This document shows positions 1 through 12,233 of a stretch of 64,000 bases of DNA, in pieces (position 1 is the stretch's first letter; each line of letters starts with the position of its first letter). The notes beneath the pieces are model-generated. The model did no database searches. It was not told where the DNA came from and saw only the letters and a list, made by a program, of their open reading frames with translations. The DNA lies in contig JAMYGW020000011.1 in the NCBI GenBank assembly GCA_025617375.2, positions 186,001-250,000 on the forward strand. Direction: 5' to 3'. The DNA is from Acarospora socialis. Taxonomy: Eukaryota > Ascomycota > Lecanoromycetes > Acarosporales > Acarosporaceae. A program made the translations under genes and the position numbers.

Positions 1-757
<757 letters not shown>

Positions 758-1978
758 TTTGGCGGCGGAAATGTTTTGTGTATGTCTCTAGTTCTCTAAC
801 TGTAGGGATGTGAGTAGGGTGTAGTGGATATAGTCCCAGAGGAGTGTTCTCGTGAGATGCTGAGTGTTTATGAGTCAGGTTGGTGAGATTAAGTGTTACC
901 TGAATCCTTCTTGGCTGAGCATAATATGCACCGATGTAGGAGTAGTTCAGGTTGCACCGGTCAAATGGGACAGATGTAAGAGTCAAGTACTAGGATTTTA
1001 CCTGGTACGACTATATGCAGGACGAGAATCATGGCGTGTCGCCGGTGTAAAGATTTACCGTAGCCGAGCCCTAGTTTCATGGTTCTCTCAGCTCTGTCCA
1101 ACCTGTGGCTTAACTTCGGTAGCTACCTACGCCGGAGCCATGTTGTATGAAGATGTACGGATTGGTGTCGACCTACCTGGATGCATTATTGGGGACGGTT
1201 AGCTCATGAAAAGTCCCTTCTTTGTCAAAGCGAGTTTGTTTAGATACTCGCCTACCACGTCATTGCCTGAAGTTAGGCCTGATTCGAACTCGACAATCCA
1301 ATGGAAGATGGCCATAGGATGAGATGATGCGGTGGTTGTACAAGAAAGAAAGGGTCTTACCGCATACGTTGTAGGTCTACACGAGCTGCTAGAAAACAAG
1401 GGAAACCCAGTAGACATACTTGTAGTTCATCGCATGCATGTGAATCTCAACTCTTCAAAGGGGCGCAGCATGGCCAGTGCCTTACAGGTCAAAGCACTGC
1501 TGAGGTTAGAGATGCCACGAATCAGAGATCAGAGACCGATTGTGGTAGGTGATTCTCTCTGGAAGATTGGCGCGCAAAAGGCCATAGACGAAGCTGCATG
1601 AACTTGCAGGAGCGTTAAGCTCCTTCAAGCCTGGCGCCTGCAAGTCGCTGCATGTCACTGCAAAGGAACCTGCAACCTTCCCGCCCCCAGATTCGACTAA
1701 CGTTTCGAGATCTCTCATCCACTTGTTGGTCACAGCTCGAACCAGCCCTCTTCATGCAGCTGTGAAACCACCGGCTCTTGTAAAGCTTGAAAAATCTTCA
1801 ATCGAGATCAATGCGGGCTGTGCATCATTTGATATGCATGAGATGAAAAGCGGTCTTCTCACGTCGGACGGGTTTTTCCTTTGACAGCTTGTCAGTCCTT
1901 TTAAATGCCGACTTCCTGAAGCCTCCCATCCATCCCAAACAAACTCCTCCTGCTCCTTGCAGTCACCGGCGGTTCGAG
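758..1978. other. intergenic stretch, no supported gene
   Basis: About 1.2 kb between two divergently transcribed genes. Short open frames here show no conserved motifs, codon bias or splice structure. It presumably holds both promoters; I see no repeat or RNA gene. Confidence 0.6.
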
Positions 1979-2942
1979 ATGGAAGCCATGTTTAGAACAA
2001 ACAAAAAGCGAAGCCGGGAGGACGACGAGGAGCTTGACGAACTCAGATACGATCACAAGGTATTTGCCTTCATCTTCCATTCAAATCAGAACTCTAGATA
2101 GCTGACATTGGCAGAAATCTCGCATGCTCCCCTTCCGCGTCTCTCCGACCTCCAGACACACCAAACTATTCTCCCAAAGACCACGCTCCATCTCAATCCC
2201 CCAGATCCTCACTCCCGACTCCTCTGACTCCGACATTTCGCCGGTCTCGCCACCCACCAAGCGTGCCTCTACATTCCCAAGTCACTTCTCGCTTCAAACC
2301 AGCGCGTCGCCCTACCAAGACACCACAGCCGACGCCGACTCGGACATGGTTGACTCTGGACCTCTCTGTAATGACTACTTCGCTCACCGGACCCATACCT
2401 CTCACCACATGACCACCGTTCCACAGCCGCATTCTCCCATGCCCTCCCGTACTGTCCACAACCTTCCAGGCGGCCGTGTCCCCACGCCAATCTACAATCA
2501 CTTCCCTTCTACAGACGACGTGGCCATGTCTATTGACGGTGCTGACGACGTTGACGTCGACGATCTTGACTTGGTCGCGACATCCTCACAAGCCGGGCAA
2601 CAAGATTCCGACCACGATCTGATGCTCCTCCGCCGCCACCGTCTTCCCAGCCCGATCAGCGAAGATGAAGACATGATCTCACCGACAAGCGGCGCCGGCG
2701 GGATGCTGGGGCGGCTGAACGTCTGCAACAGTGGGCCGGAGGGTACCTCTGAATCCCGAGGGTGGGAGGTCTCGGGCCAACTGCATGATGGTCGTGGAGG
2801 CCACGTTGAGCCCAGGGGTTGGTGGAAGAGCAAGGAAAAGGGGAAGACGGGCAAGACGATATTGTCCATGGGCTATAGAGCGGATTGCGAGAAATGTCGG
2901 ACCAGAGTGCCTGGTCACTGGAGTCACTTCATCAGGGTCTAA
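1979..2942 (+). CDS. fungal conserved protein with C-terminal MGYRADCEKC motif
   Basis: Two exons (1979-2059 and 2115-2942) give 302 aa; the 55-nt intron has a GTATTT donor and a GCAG acceptor. The ATG at 1979 is chosen because it opens MEAMFRTNKKRSREDDEELD. The protein is mostly low-complexity and Ser/Pro-rich, with PQILTPDSSDSDISPVSPP near residue 50-70 and acidic patches in the middle. It ends in a compact conserved tail, MGYRADCEKCRTRVPGHW, that contains a CxxC pair. I recall this tail from conserved but uncharacterised ascomycete proteins. The KKRSRE segment suggests nuclear location (inference). No enzymatic domain is visible and the function is unknown. Confidence 0.85.
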
Positions 2943-3632
2943 GCGCGGAGTTGAGCGGCTGTTTCATTCAGCATTTGGAGCGAAGAGCGAAAAGCGAAGC
3001 ATTGCATTGCTTAGGCCCCATCGAATACGTTACGTAGCATGAAGATATCACCATCCAAGAGCTGATGTGCATACATTACGTTTTCTTGCTTTTGCTACTT
3101 TGTTGCATAGTCTTGTTGAGCGGCATACCCAGCTCTCTACACTAATATAAAAGTTTATTGTTTTTGCACCCAAGGAAATTTCTGAGGACATGGTTGGTAA
3201 TAGACTTGGGTATACCATGCGCCTGCAGGGAGACTCAGTCAGATAAAGGACCGTAGGAAAGACTTCGTAATGGCATGCCCCTATAGCTGACCTCACCGTC
3301 GCGTATAACACCGTCCACGAACATCAAAAATATATTACTACCCCTAATAACCTAACCACCTAATCAACGTATCCACCACATCTTTGAAGCTTCTTGTGTG
3401 AAATATCTGACGTGGTGTTTTTCCGAGTCTTTCTGATGGGCCGTTGTCTATTCTTAGTCTTCTATGCAGATGCATGATTACCGGAGTCTTTACCCTTCGA
3501 TAATCGAAGGCTCCAGTAGCCAGCCACATTGGGTAAAGTGTAGCGACTGAATCCAACAGAGGCCACAGCCTAGCCTCATCCAATCCCATGGCTGTCCCGT
3601 CCCCCGCCCTCCTCGAATTCTAAGAAACGAAA
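2943..3632. other. intergenic stretch between convergent genes
   Basis: About 690 bp separating the 3' ends of two convergent genes. An 81-codon minus-strand frame at 3344-3589 has no recognisable motif and I do not accept it. Nothing else is seen. Confidence 0.55.
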
Positions 3633-5484
3633 CTAGTTGACGGGCTTGAATCTCAGGATCAACTTGTCACTCGCGGAGCCCGTGACGAAGGTCCCACCGC
3701 GGCCGAAGCCCTCGTCGCTGACGACACTCGTCTCGAAGTTGGTGTAGATGGCCGCGAGGGCGTAGCGCATGATCTCCATGGCCACGTTCCTCCCCAGGCA
3801 CATGCGACTGCCGCTGCTGAAGGCCCAGAAGCCTTTCTCCTTCTCGTCGGCCTCCTCCTCGCTCAGGTTCAGCCAGCGCTCCGGCAGCCACGCCTCCGGG
3901 TTCGGGAAGACGCTCGCGTTGCGGTGCAGGCACCACGCGAACGCAATCACCCTCACGCCCGCCGGGATGCTGTCATATTTTCCCAGCGACGTTTTACCGT
4001 TGGTCAGGCGCGGGTTCGGGCCCGGGGTGCTGCGTCGAAGGCGAAGAGACTCCTTCAGGACGGCGCGAAGGTAGGGCAATTTCTCGAGAGTAGACGGCGT
4101 CGGGAAGGGGCCCGATGATCCAGACATGGAGTACCAGATCGGTTGGGGAATCGACCGAAGTTCCTCTCGGAGTCGAGCCTGCACGTCTGGACGTCGGGAG
4201 ATCTCTATGAATACGACCGAAAGGGTGATGGCTGCGAAGGGGGTCGTTAGTTTGCGGAAAGCCTTTGTAATCGGTACTACCAGCCTTACCCAACCGATCT
4301 CTACTTGCCACTGGTTTCGGCCCATGTCAGCCCGCAGGTTTTCGGAAGGCCAGACAGCGGTGAGAGACTCACCTATATGGTCTAGACATTCGCTCGCCAG
4401 TTCCAGCCGTTGCTGGGGAGACGGGGAGAAATTTGCACCGGCTTCAAGCTTCATCTCTCTTGCCATTGCCTGTTTCAGCTGATGATACACAATTGGCATC
4501 TCTCCGGCCACGGCACGTTCATCGCTTAGGCCATCTTGCAGGGCTTTCTCGGTTGCGTCCACCATCCCCAGACCCCATATGTCGAATCGATCATCTGCCT
4601 CTTTGTACCATTTAGGTACAAGGTAGATGCCAAGTTTCCCAAGCAATCTGGTCAGCTTAGGGTGTTCAAGGAGCCAGAACATGTACTCGGATGGGTGGCT
4701 CGTCCGGTAGTTCAAGCCACTGCTGGCGCTGCTCCTGTTCTTGGATGAAGTTTGTGCCCCGGGAAAGGCCAAATGCAAAAGCGGCCATGAAGTCCACACA
4801 ATAAGCAAAATCCACCGAGAGGATGTCGATTGGAGTGTTGGTAAGCGCAGAATTCCAGATAACAGGCAATAATCGTTTCTGCACGAGATTCGCAAGAATC
4901 GCTCTGACATGACGGGAACTCTGTACAAACAATTTCGAGTGGACGGCTGTGACGCGTTTCCTTAACATGGCGTGTTCTTCTCCAAGTGCGGACATCGTAT
5001 TACGTGTTCTGCTGCCTCTTAGACTCCTGACCGGATAGGTTTCAAAATGTAAGGCGAGACAGCGTCCAGCTAGAGAGAACGATCTGGGAGTTGCTTACCC
5101 ATAGTTCATGAAGAAGTCATACCAGTACGTTTTGTCTAAGTTCTCGAAACCATGTCCATAAGCGGTCTTAATTCCACCTTGCATGATATTGACCGCCACT
5201 TCGTTTGGGCCGAGCCTTACAACTGGGCCTTTCTGCTGAAAAGCCTCGTAGGTCGTATGGACTTCTCGGTCGCTGTACCGCCTCCAATGCATCCATAGCT
5301 GTGTGATCGGGCTCAAAGGATGCGCATTAGAAATTTTAGCCAAAGGAGACAGATAAACTGGGTAGATGAAAAACTTGTAGATGATGAGTAGAGACACAAC
5401 AGTAAGGAGAGATGGAAGCAGAAATGGACTTCTCGAAGACCAAGCTTCTACCCATTGCATCAAAATGACGGTCAAGATTCCCAT
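3633..5484 (-). CDS. cytochrome P450 monooxygenase with an apparent frameshift (possible pseudogene)
   Basis: The best model has four exons: 5484-5099, 5008-4373, a 21-nt microexon 4310-4290, and 4231-3633. Introns are 90, 62 and 58 nt with good donors (GTAAGC, GTGAGT, GTAAGG) and CTGAC/CTAAC branch sites in the last two. An N-terminal anchor (about residues 22-45, LLPSLLTVVSLLIIYKFFIY) precedes a class II P450 body: the K-helix ExxR is KESLRLR, the PERW segment follows, and the haem loop is FSSGSRMCLG. Total exon length is 1642 nt, one base over a multiple of three. The frame changes near 4705-4715, between FIQEQEQRQQWLE and YRTSHPSEYMFW, with no possible intron there. The I-helix formed through the microexon reads ASRDRLAIT, lacking the usual Gly and Thr of AGxDTT. 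It may be a decaying gene or carry a sequence error. Substrate unknown. Confidence 0.75.
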
Positions 5485-7665
5485 ACTTGATAAACGAATG
5501 TCACCATCGCTGATGGGTTCTAGGTCTTGTGTCCATTTCTTATAGTGAGGACTTCGGATGTAGCAATCCTGTAAAGAGCCCTACAGATCAATCCACACCT
5601 GCAGAACTGTACAGATAATGGAAACGCAAACACATACACATATAGTAAAAGCATAAGGTAGTGAAGCAACCCTTGCATGGAAGAGATGCATTTCCCGGGA
5701 TGTGGAAACCTCAATTGAAGGCAGCATCAGCTAACTCAAGGGCCGCGCTGGCTACTCAGTATCAGAGGGTGAGGATGATCCTCCAAACTCCGTACAAAGT
5801 CCCTTTGAAATTGACCTGAGTGCGATACGCGTCACGAGAACCAATGTGTAACACGTGTATGGTAATCACATGGACGCCTCTCATGTCTCTTTCCCGCGGA
5901 GTTGTGAGTCTGAAGCTGGCTGTAGTGTCGGGTTGTGGTTTGAAGAAGTGTAAGAAAGTCGGGAGTGGATCCAAGGCTCGGTGCGAGGCTTGTTCTGGTG
6001 GAAGCGAAGAACGCGGGGAAGTCAAGCCCTCAGGAGAGGAGGATGATGCAGCCCACGCGGTCCGAGCATCTACATGGAGCTGTTGTACGAGTACCTAGCG
6101 AAGGCGCCTATACCGAAGCGCAAGCGTAAGGTGTTGGTATAGTATGGTAGGCCCCAGTTATTACGGATTACCCCAGGGGTTCTCCGCAGCCATGTGGAGT
6201 TTATGGGGTCACAGGAGGGCTTCGACTTGCGTGTGCGTGCATACTCCGTAAGAGTCATGTATCGTAATACGAATGCTCTTGATCATCCGCCTGTACTTGA
6301 AGTTGCACTCCAGTCAGCGCTGAGTTGGGCGCCATACCTCACTCTCGGTAGGGACACAGTTGCTGATATGAATCTAGGTATACCTAGTATTCGTACGAGT
6401 ACCTTATTTATCTGTAAGGGCAGTAGGTAAGGTACAAAGGCGCGGTATAGCTTAGATAGGTAGTCGAGGTCCAAAGCGACGATCATCCGCGTTGGCGTCG
6501 ATTACAACTAAATCGACGCCGCACCCTCGTCTGGGTAGCGGGAGCGGGAGCGGGAGCGGGTTCTGAAGATGGTGCATCCGAACCTTCATTTGGCCGCTTG
6601 ATGTTTGCGCACATCATCAACAGATCTTTACGAGTCCTTACTTGACATGGAAGTGAATGATTACACTCTGTGCCACCTTGGCTGAAGCTTGTACGACGAT
6701 GGAATCGAGATTGCGAGACAATAACTAAATGCTGTGTTACTTCGTATTCCTGCCCGAATTCGAACGGCGGCCTGAGACATCCACCTTCGCTGGTCTGCCA
6801 TTGATTGGCTTCGATACCCCACAACTCAGGTCACGAAACCTGCATTGACGTTGCCTCAATTCCTTCTCAGCTATTGCGACCGTTGAGCGGAGTCGGTGAA
6901 GACAAATATGCAATTTGGAGGTGATGGACAATAAGACAACTGTGGAGGACTGACTGCAGAAGAAGGTGAAGGGTCAGGCGTGCAAAAGCGTTCTTTAAAG
7001 AATGCCGGTGCGGCCTGCTGACCTGAAAACTCGTCATACAAAAGATACTTAGTCCCGAAGACAGCAGAGGAGATATTGCAGCCCTCCATGGCCCCTTTTG
7101 ATCTCGATTAGTGTTTCAATACGTAAACATCAGTCCATGGACCGAGTATCCTTTGAAGCACTCTGCGAAAAGTTGACTATGTGCATATGCATCAATTGAT
7201 CAATTCAGTCGTTACATGCTCATTCAATTCGATGTGAATCTTGAAAACTCAACTCTTCTGCTGATGGCCAGCACAGACTATCCAATTCTCGTCTTGCATA
7301 AGAGGAACAGAAAGAGCTGCACTGATGATGATCCAGGTAGATTGGTCTCAATCAGAATACAAGGTGTGACCGCTTAAGCAAGCCTTGAGACTCGACAACA
7401 CGGCCCAACATCAGCCACACAGCACGACGGGAAGGATCAGGAGATGTGTGTGAGTGAGGTGGTGATCATGAGCGAGCGAGCGACTGCTTCGAGATACATC
7501 AAGAAAGATACGTCACGAGACATTTCTCGTGTATATATTGCCAGCCCTGCCCAACAACGAAAACTCTGGCTGATCAACCCGTGCAACCTTTGCTACCTGC
7601 TCTGTCTTGACTTGTCGAGATTCCGTCATCATCCTCATAGATCGTGACCCATTTTATCGACAGGA
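5485..7665. other. 2.2-kb intergenic region, no supported gene
   Basis: Divergent spacer between the P450 and the amidinotransferase. It contains a short tandem GCGGGA repeat at about 6536-6562. Near the right end lie TACGTCAC (7510-7517), which resembles a CRE/bZIP half-site, and a TATATA stretch at 7532-7537. Those are about 150 and 130 bp upstream of the amidinotransferase start and are plausible promoter elements. No open frame here is convincing. Confidence 0.5.
7532..7537 (+). promoter_or_regulatory. candidate TATA box of the amidinotransferase gene
   Basis: TATATA lies about 130 bp before the ATG at 7666, with a CRE-like TACGTCAC 15 bp upstream. Position and sequence are typical; there is no direct proof of use. 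Confidence 0.4.
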
Positions 7666-8769
7666 ATGCCCGCTGTCGCCAAGAATCCTGCGGTCTCGGC
7701 CGACGATGAATGGTCGTCTCTGCGTTCTGTCATCCTCGGGCGAGCAGAAAACTCATGTTTCCCGAGTGAGCCTCGCCACATGATCGACGCAACGATGCCA
7801 GAAGCGTATCGTGCCCAGTTCAGGCCTGGAAACCGCTTCCCGGCGGAGATCTTGCAAAAGGCCAACGAGGAGCTTGATCGTTTCGCAGCAATCCTCCAGC
7901 GAGAAGGGGTGCAAGTTCACCGACCTGGAAGTGTGGACTGGTATGACATCGGTGGCTACACAGGGGCCATGCCAAGGGACGGGCTGTTGACCGTTGGGAA
8001 TGCCATCATTGAGGCCTGCTTTGCATGGGGATGTCGTCGACACGAGATTGAACTTGCCTTTTCGGACATTCTCCATGAGATAGGAAAAGATAGCTCGATA
8101 GCAGTGATCCGAGCGCCGAAAGTACCATTTCCGGATACCATTTACGACAAGCGTGGCGTAACAGCGGACGGCGTTCATGAGTGGGCGATCAACGACAGCA
8201 GACCGGCATTCGATGCCGCAGATTTCATGCGTTTCGGAAAAGTTCTAATCGGCCAATTCAGCAATGTCACCAACATGAAGGGGGTTGAGTACTTGCGAGC
8301 GGTCGTCCCCAAGGGGTATTCTGTGGAAATGCTGGAAGTGAATGATCCGCACGCCATGCATATCGATGCAACCATCCTCCCACTACGTCGAGGCCTTCTG
8401 GTATTCAACCCTCTGAGGGTGACTGAAGCGACACTGCGGAGGCACGAGATTCTGCGTAACTGGGATATACATCCGTATCCTTTTACTCCGACACCGAGAT
8501 CACAGCCTCCCCTTTTTATGACTTCGGAATGGCTCGTGATGAATGTGCTGAGCATCAGTGAGCATAAGGTTGTGGTGGAGGAGCATGACTCGGAATTTGC
8601 AGAGTGGGTTAAAACTTTCGGCATCGAGCCAATCCTATGCCCCTTTCAGCATGTGAACAGCATAGGGGGTTCGTTCCATTGCGCAACTGTGGATCTTGTG
8701 CGTGAGGCGTGTCATCAGACTGAAGAAGTGAAAGAAGCAAACGGAGTCACAGCGAAAGCGCTATTGTAG
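7666..8769 (+). CDS. amidinotransferase of the arginine:glycine amidinotransferase (GATM) family
   Basis: One exon of 367 aa. Family members move the amidino group of arginine onto an amine acceptor such as glycine. Landmarks in order: PRDGLLTVGNAIIEA (about 103-117), FDAADFMRFGK (182-192), NDPHAMHIDAT (226-236) and NSIGGSFHCAT (331-341). The catalytic residues of the family are present: an Asp in FDAAD, His232 in MHID, and nucleophile Cys339 in GGSFHC. It is shorter than animal GATM (about 423 aa) and has no obvious mitochondrial presequence. Absence of introns contrasts with most genes in the window. Its neighbours are a drug-type MFS transporter and a P450, so a role in a guanidino natural product or detoxification is possible (inference). 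The acceptor substrate cannot be read from sequence. Confidence 0.9.
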   Translation: MPAVAKNPAVSADDEWSSLRSVILGRAENSCFPSEPRHMIDATMPEAYRAQFRPGNRFPAEILQKANEELDRFAAILQREGVQVHRPGSVDWYDIGGYTGAMPRDGLLTVGNAIIEACFAWGCRRHEIELAFSDILHEIGKDSSIAVIRAPKVPFPDTIYDKRGVTADGVHEWAINDSRPAFDAADFMRFGKVLIGQFSNVTNMKGVEYLRAVVPKGYSVEMLEVNDPHAMHIDATILPLRRGLLVFNPLRVTEATLRRHEILRNWDIHPYPFTPTPRSQPPLFMTSEWLVMNVLSISEHKVVVEEHDSEFAEWVKTFGIEPILCPFQHVNSIGGSFHCATVDLVREACHQTEEVKEANGVTAKALL

Positions 8770-9118
8770 TGATAGAAAATGCTATAAGACCATTGCTCGA
8801 GAATGTAAGGCAGATCCCATCAGGTCTCATGTGCTTGATATGTTGCAATGCTGCTTCAGGTATTGCCAGAAGCGGGGGCGGATGCCACAGTGATAGACCT
8901 GGTTCTTTCGTCTTCTACTTCTTACACTTTGGCCAGCAGATGTTACCTTAGAGTAGGTCATGTTCGATGTCTGAATGATTTCATGATCACATGTGATCAA
9001 ATTGATAGGTGAGCTACGTCCATCTATCGGACCGCTATATTATCTGCCTCCGGCAGCAAAACAGCCCTTGCAAACCTTAGTTTACCATTCCTCCTCGACA
9101 CAAATTCTGGCCTTGCCG
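8770..9118. other. convergent spacer
   Basis: About 350 bp between the 3' ends of the amidinotransferase and the MFS transporter. It must hold both polyadenylation regions. Nothing else is seen. Confidence 0.5.
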
Positions 9119-11134
9119 CTAATGCTTGCTCAAACCCAGCCTCCCCAACTTTCGGAGCCCAAAGCTTCCCAGCACGCACGGCATCAGCATTATTCCGAAG
9201 CAAGTCCAAAACACGGCCCTGTAGCCGAGCATTAAGGCCTCGGGCGCCGTCTTCACGGGATAGCTTGATGCTTTGATTACCGAAGAGTTTATGACGGCCA
9301 TGACGGCCACACCGAGGGAGATGCCGAATTGGGCGACGGTGTTGAAGGCTGCGCCGGCGAGGGCATGGGTCTCAGGCGGAAAGACGTCGACGACAACTAG
9401 GTGGGCGATGGTGAAGACAACTAGGTAGCAACAGATTAGTATTCTAGCTGAGCGCCTTGAAGCGAGTAACTTGGTTCTGTGAGTGAGACAACCAGCAGGG
9501 AACAGGAGGCGTGGAAGGGTTTGCCGCTGACGTCTCACCGTCCACAGAAACAGGTCCTAGCATTACAGCCCAAAAGGCGCATGACCAGAATGACCAAGCA
9601 GGGTCAATAATTGCCATTAGCAAAGGTGAGACGGCGGCGAGGATGGAGGTCAGAACGACTAAAAGATCAGCGCGGATGTGTTGGACGAAAAGTCCAGTGG
9701 AGATATTCAAGAATACACCAATGGCAATACTAGGCATGAAGCGGATCGAGGCTTCAATCGTTGCGAGATGCTGTACCTTTTGGAAGCTGGTTGAAAGCAC
9801 GCATATTAGCGAACAACTTTCTCAATATCCCAATAGATCACGTAACGGCTTGGGGCTCACAGACAATAAGTTTAGGAACAGCTCCATGCTCTGAACCACT
9901 GCCCAGGATAACAACACTATCAAGCATATCGAGACAAAGCTGATATTTCTCCATAGACTGTTCGGCACTAGTGCAGGCCTGCCCAGTCTCTCCTGCCGAT
10001 CCATCCAAAGCACAAAAGCCGGAATTAGCACCGTGGCAATAGATAGAAGAGCAATATTAGTAACAGAACGCACGTTGTCCAAGCTCTCGGTGAGCAGTCT
10101 GTAGCAGCTTTGTTAGCACTCTTAACCTTTGTGGGATGACCGGTGCACTCACGCGCAGACATAAGACAGAACACCCAGGCACGTGCTTGACAGCGCCACG
10201 CCCACCCAATCAATTTCCCTAGCCACACGACCCATCGACCACTTTCCCTTCGGACCCTCCTTTGGCAACAACAAGCAATTCGCCACCGCCACCACCATGG
10301 TCGCGCCTGCACATGCACAAAATCCAGCCCGCCACCCCGCCGGCGTGTCCTCGATCAGACCCTCCATCACCAACCCCACCGAAAAGCCCAGCGGTTGTGC
10401 GAGGCCCAGGCACGAAAAGCCGACATTGCGCCGCCTGCCACGCGGGAATGTGGCGGTTATGATGGCGACGCTGGTGGGGAAACACAAGGACACGGCTACT
10501 CCTTGGGCGGCACGCGCGAGGATGAGATGGATACCCGTGCGCGCGAGCCCGCAGGCGAGGACGAATAAGGACAGCAGAAAGGTGCCAACGAGGTTAAGGG
10601 CGCGGGAACTGGTGAGATCGGCGAGAGAGCCGGCAAAGAGGAGGCAGGAACCGCTAGCGAGACTGTGAAGAGAAAAGAGGTAAGCAAAAACTGTCCGGGA
10701 CGAGGGGAGTCTTTTGGCACTTACGGATATACAGAATTAGGCCTGTCAGACAGAACAGGCAAACAAGGTTAGTCTACGGTGGAGGTAAGGCTGTGTGAGA
10801 GAGAACTTGCCATAGGAGAAGGTGATTGGGGAGCTGCAGGTCAGAGGCAATACGTGGTAGGCCGACAGTTAGCAGGCCCGTGCTGATGCTGCTTGCAACA
10901 GTAATGCAAGTCAAACTTGAAATAATGAAGAGACTGCGTAGACGTGAAAGAATGTGGTCCGACGATGTCAAAGATGCATGTTCAATGGCTTGAGTTTCTT
11001 GCTCCACAGAACCATATGCATGTTCAATGAAGTCAGGGCCGAGAAGAGGTTGCTGAAGGTAGTGGTTCGAGTCAGTGTCGTCCTTGCTGAATAACAACGG
11101 TCTTAAAATTTCTCACATCGACTTCTGCAGCCAT
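9119..11134 (-). CDS. MFS transporter (14-TM drug:H+ antiporter type)
   Basis: Seven exons: 11134-11117, 11052-10811, 10742-10725, 10662-10153, 10098-9861, 9776-9539 and 9420-9119. They sum to 1566 nt, or 521 aa, with every phase matching. The first exon is only 18 nt (MAAEVD). Exon 3 is an 18-nt microexon preceded by a GC-AG intron (donor GCAAGT at 10810). The protein has many hydrophobic segments. A shortened motif A is seen as GSLADLTSSR after TM2; TM5 carries LGLAQPLGFSVG, a motif C variant of the drug:H+ antiporters; DVFPPETHALAG lies in a late loop. This resembles the DHA2-type fungal efflux pumps at the plasma membrane. It is convergent with the amidinotransferase, 350 bp apart, which suggests but does not prove a shared pathway. 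Confidence 0.87.
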
Positions 11135-12233
11135 CGTGGCAGAGGTTACCTTATGCTTCGTACGCAAGCAATAAAACCTTGGGGAGAAACAACGAGACAA
11201 GACAAGACGATCAGTTTTCTTGAGATGTGTCCGACAGAGGAGAATGATAGGTAGGTACTTGGACAATGATTATGATAATGTTAAGGTGTCCAGCCTGATG
11301 CAATCAATGTTGTAGAGAACTCAAGGTATAGAATCTACTCATGATCACCACCGCCAGAACTCGAAAGGAGATGACATTTCTCAACCACGTTCAAAGATAA
11401 TGATCAATCACTCGCCTGGCTCAAGCCTCTTGCTTAGCTGCACATTACCACTACCTTCAGCCTCTGTAGACCCGCCTATGAGGTCCAGGCTTACGCCATC
11501 AAACGAATACCGGGTAAGCATCCACTTCGATGATCCGCAGCCTAAGGTATCTGATCCCGTTCTGTTTCCATCGGGAACTGTGACCAATGGATGTACCTAA
11601 GGACTGCAGTAAGGTACTGATCTCTTCTTGTGTGTGTTAAAATTGTTTGGAGGTAAGAACTTGGAGGTGCTACACAACATAATCCACAATGGTGTTACGC
11701 TGGCCAATCAGAAAGCACCACCTCGACGAAGTACCTAACATGCTTCCCTCCTGAGTTGACAAATTCGGGAACTGGTACAAATTCACCCAATTTTTGATGA
11801 AGATAAATGTTGCCGTAACAAGAATAATGTGTGGAACAAATCAGTATGTATGAAGTACTAGAAGAACATGGTGTTTTCACACATAGCAACCAAATACTAC
11901 AAAATATCTGCGGTATAGATAGAACAAAAGCTGAGATACAGCTTTCAAAGGATAGATATATCTTTAATATGATCTATTTTACACTTGATTTATTCCATTA
12001 TATGGTGAGATAATTTGCACCATGTTTGTCGCTTATGGTCCGCCCGATCACTAAAAAACAGCTCCATAGTACGTATAATTTACAAGTACTTGAGTATTTG
12101 TACTTCGTACCAAGTCGGAGGACAGAAGTCTCCGTACGAATACGCAGCGGCCCATAAGGTCCAACTCCTGCGTACCTACAGCTTTATCGAGTACCCTAAC
12201 AGATAATATCGTCATCAACTAAAAACAACAACA
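11135..12233. other. AT-richer intergenic region with a repeat remnant
   Basis: About 1.1 kb of divergent spacer between the MFS transporter and the PLP homeostasis gene. The only structure I see is a 40-bp block at about 12028-12069 that resembles the terminal repeat of the MITE at 62755-63013. Small open frames here are not supported. Confidence 0.5.
12028..12069. repeat. possible lone MITE terminal-repeat remnant
   Basis: The stretch GTCGCTTATGGTCCGCCC followed by GATCACTAAAAAACAGCTCC matches, at roughly three quarters of positions, the inner-to-outer reading of the right terminal repeat at 62969-63013. No matching left end is found upstream, so it would be a solo remnant. Confidence 0.4.

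Noticed and set aside
3344-3589. 81-codon minus-strand frame downstream of the P450
   Set aside because: It has no recognisable domain and no upstream exon; probably chance.
6072-6140. Mini-frame ending in PKRKRKV, like a viral nuclear localisation signal
   Set aside because: It is only about 22 codons long with no context; the resemblance is most likely chance.
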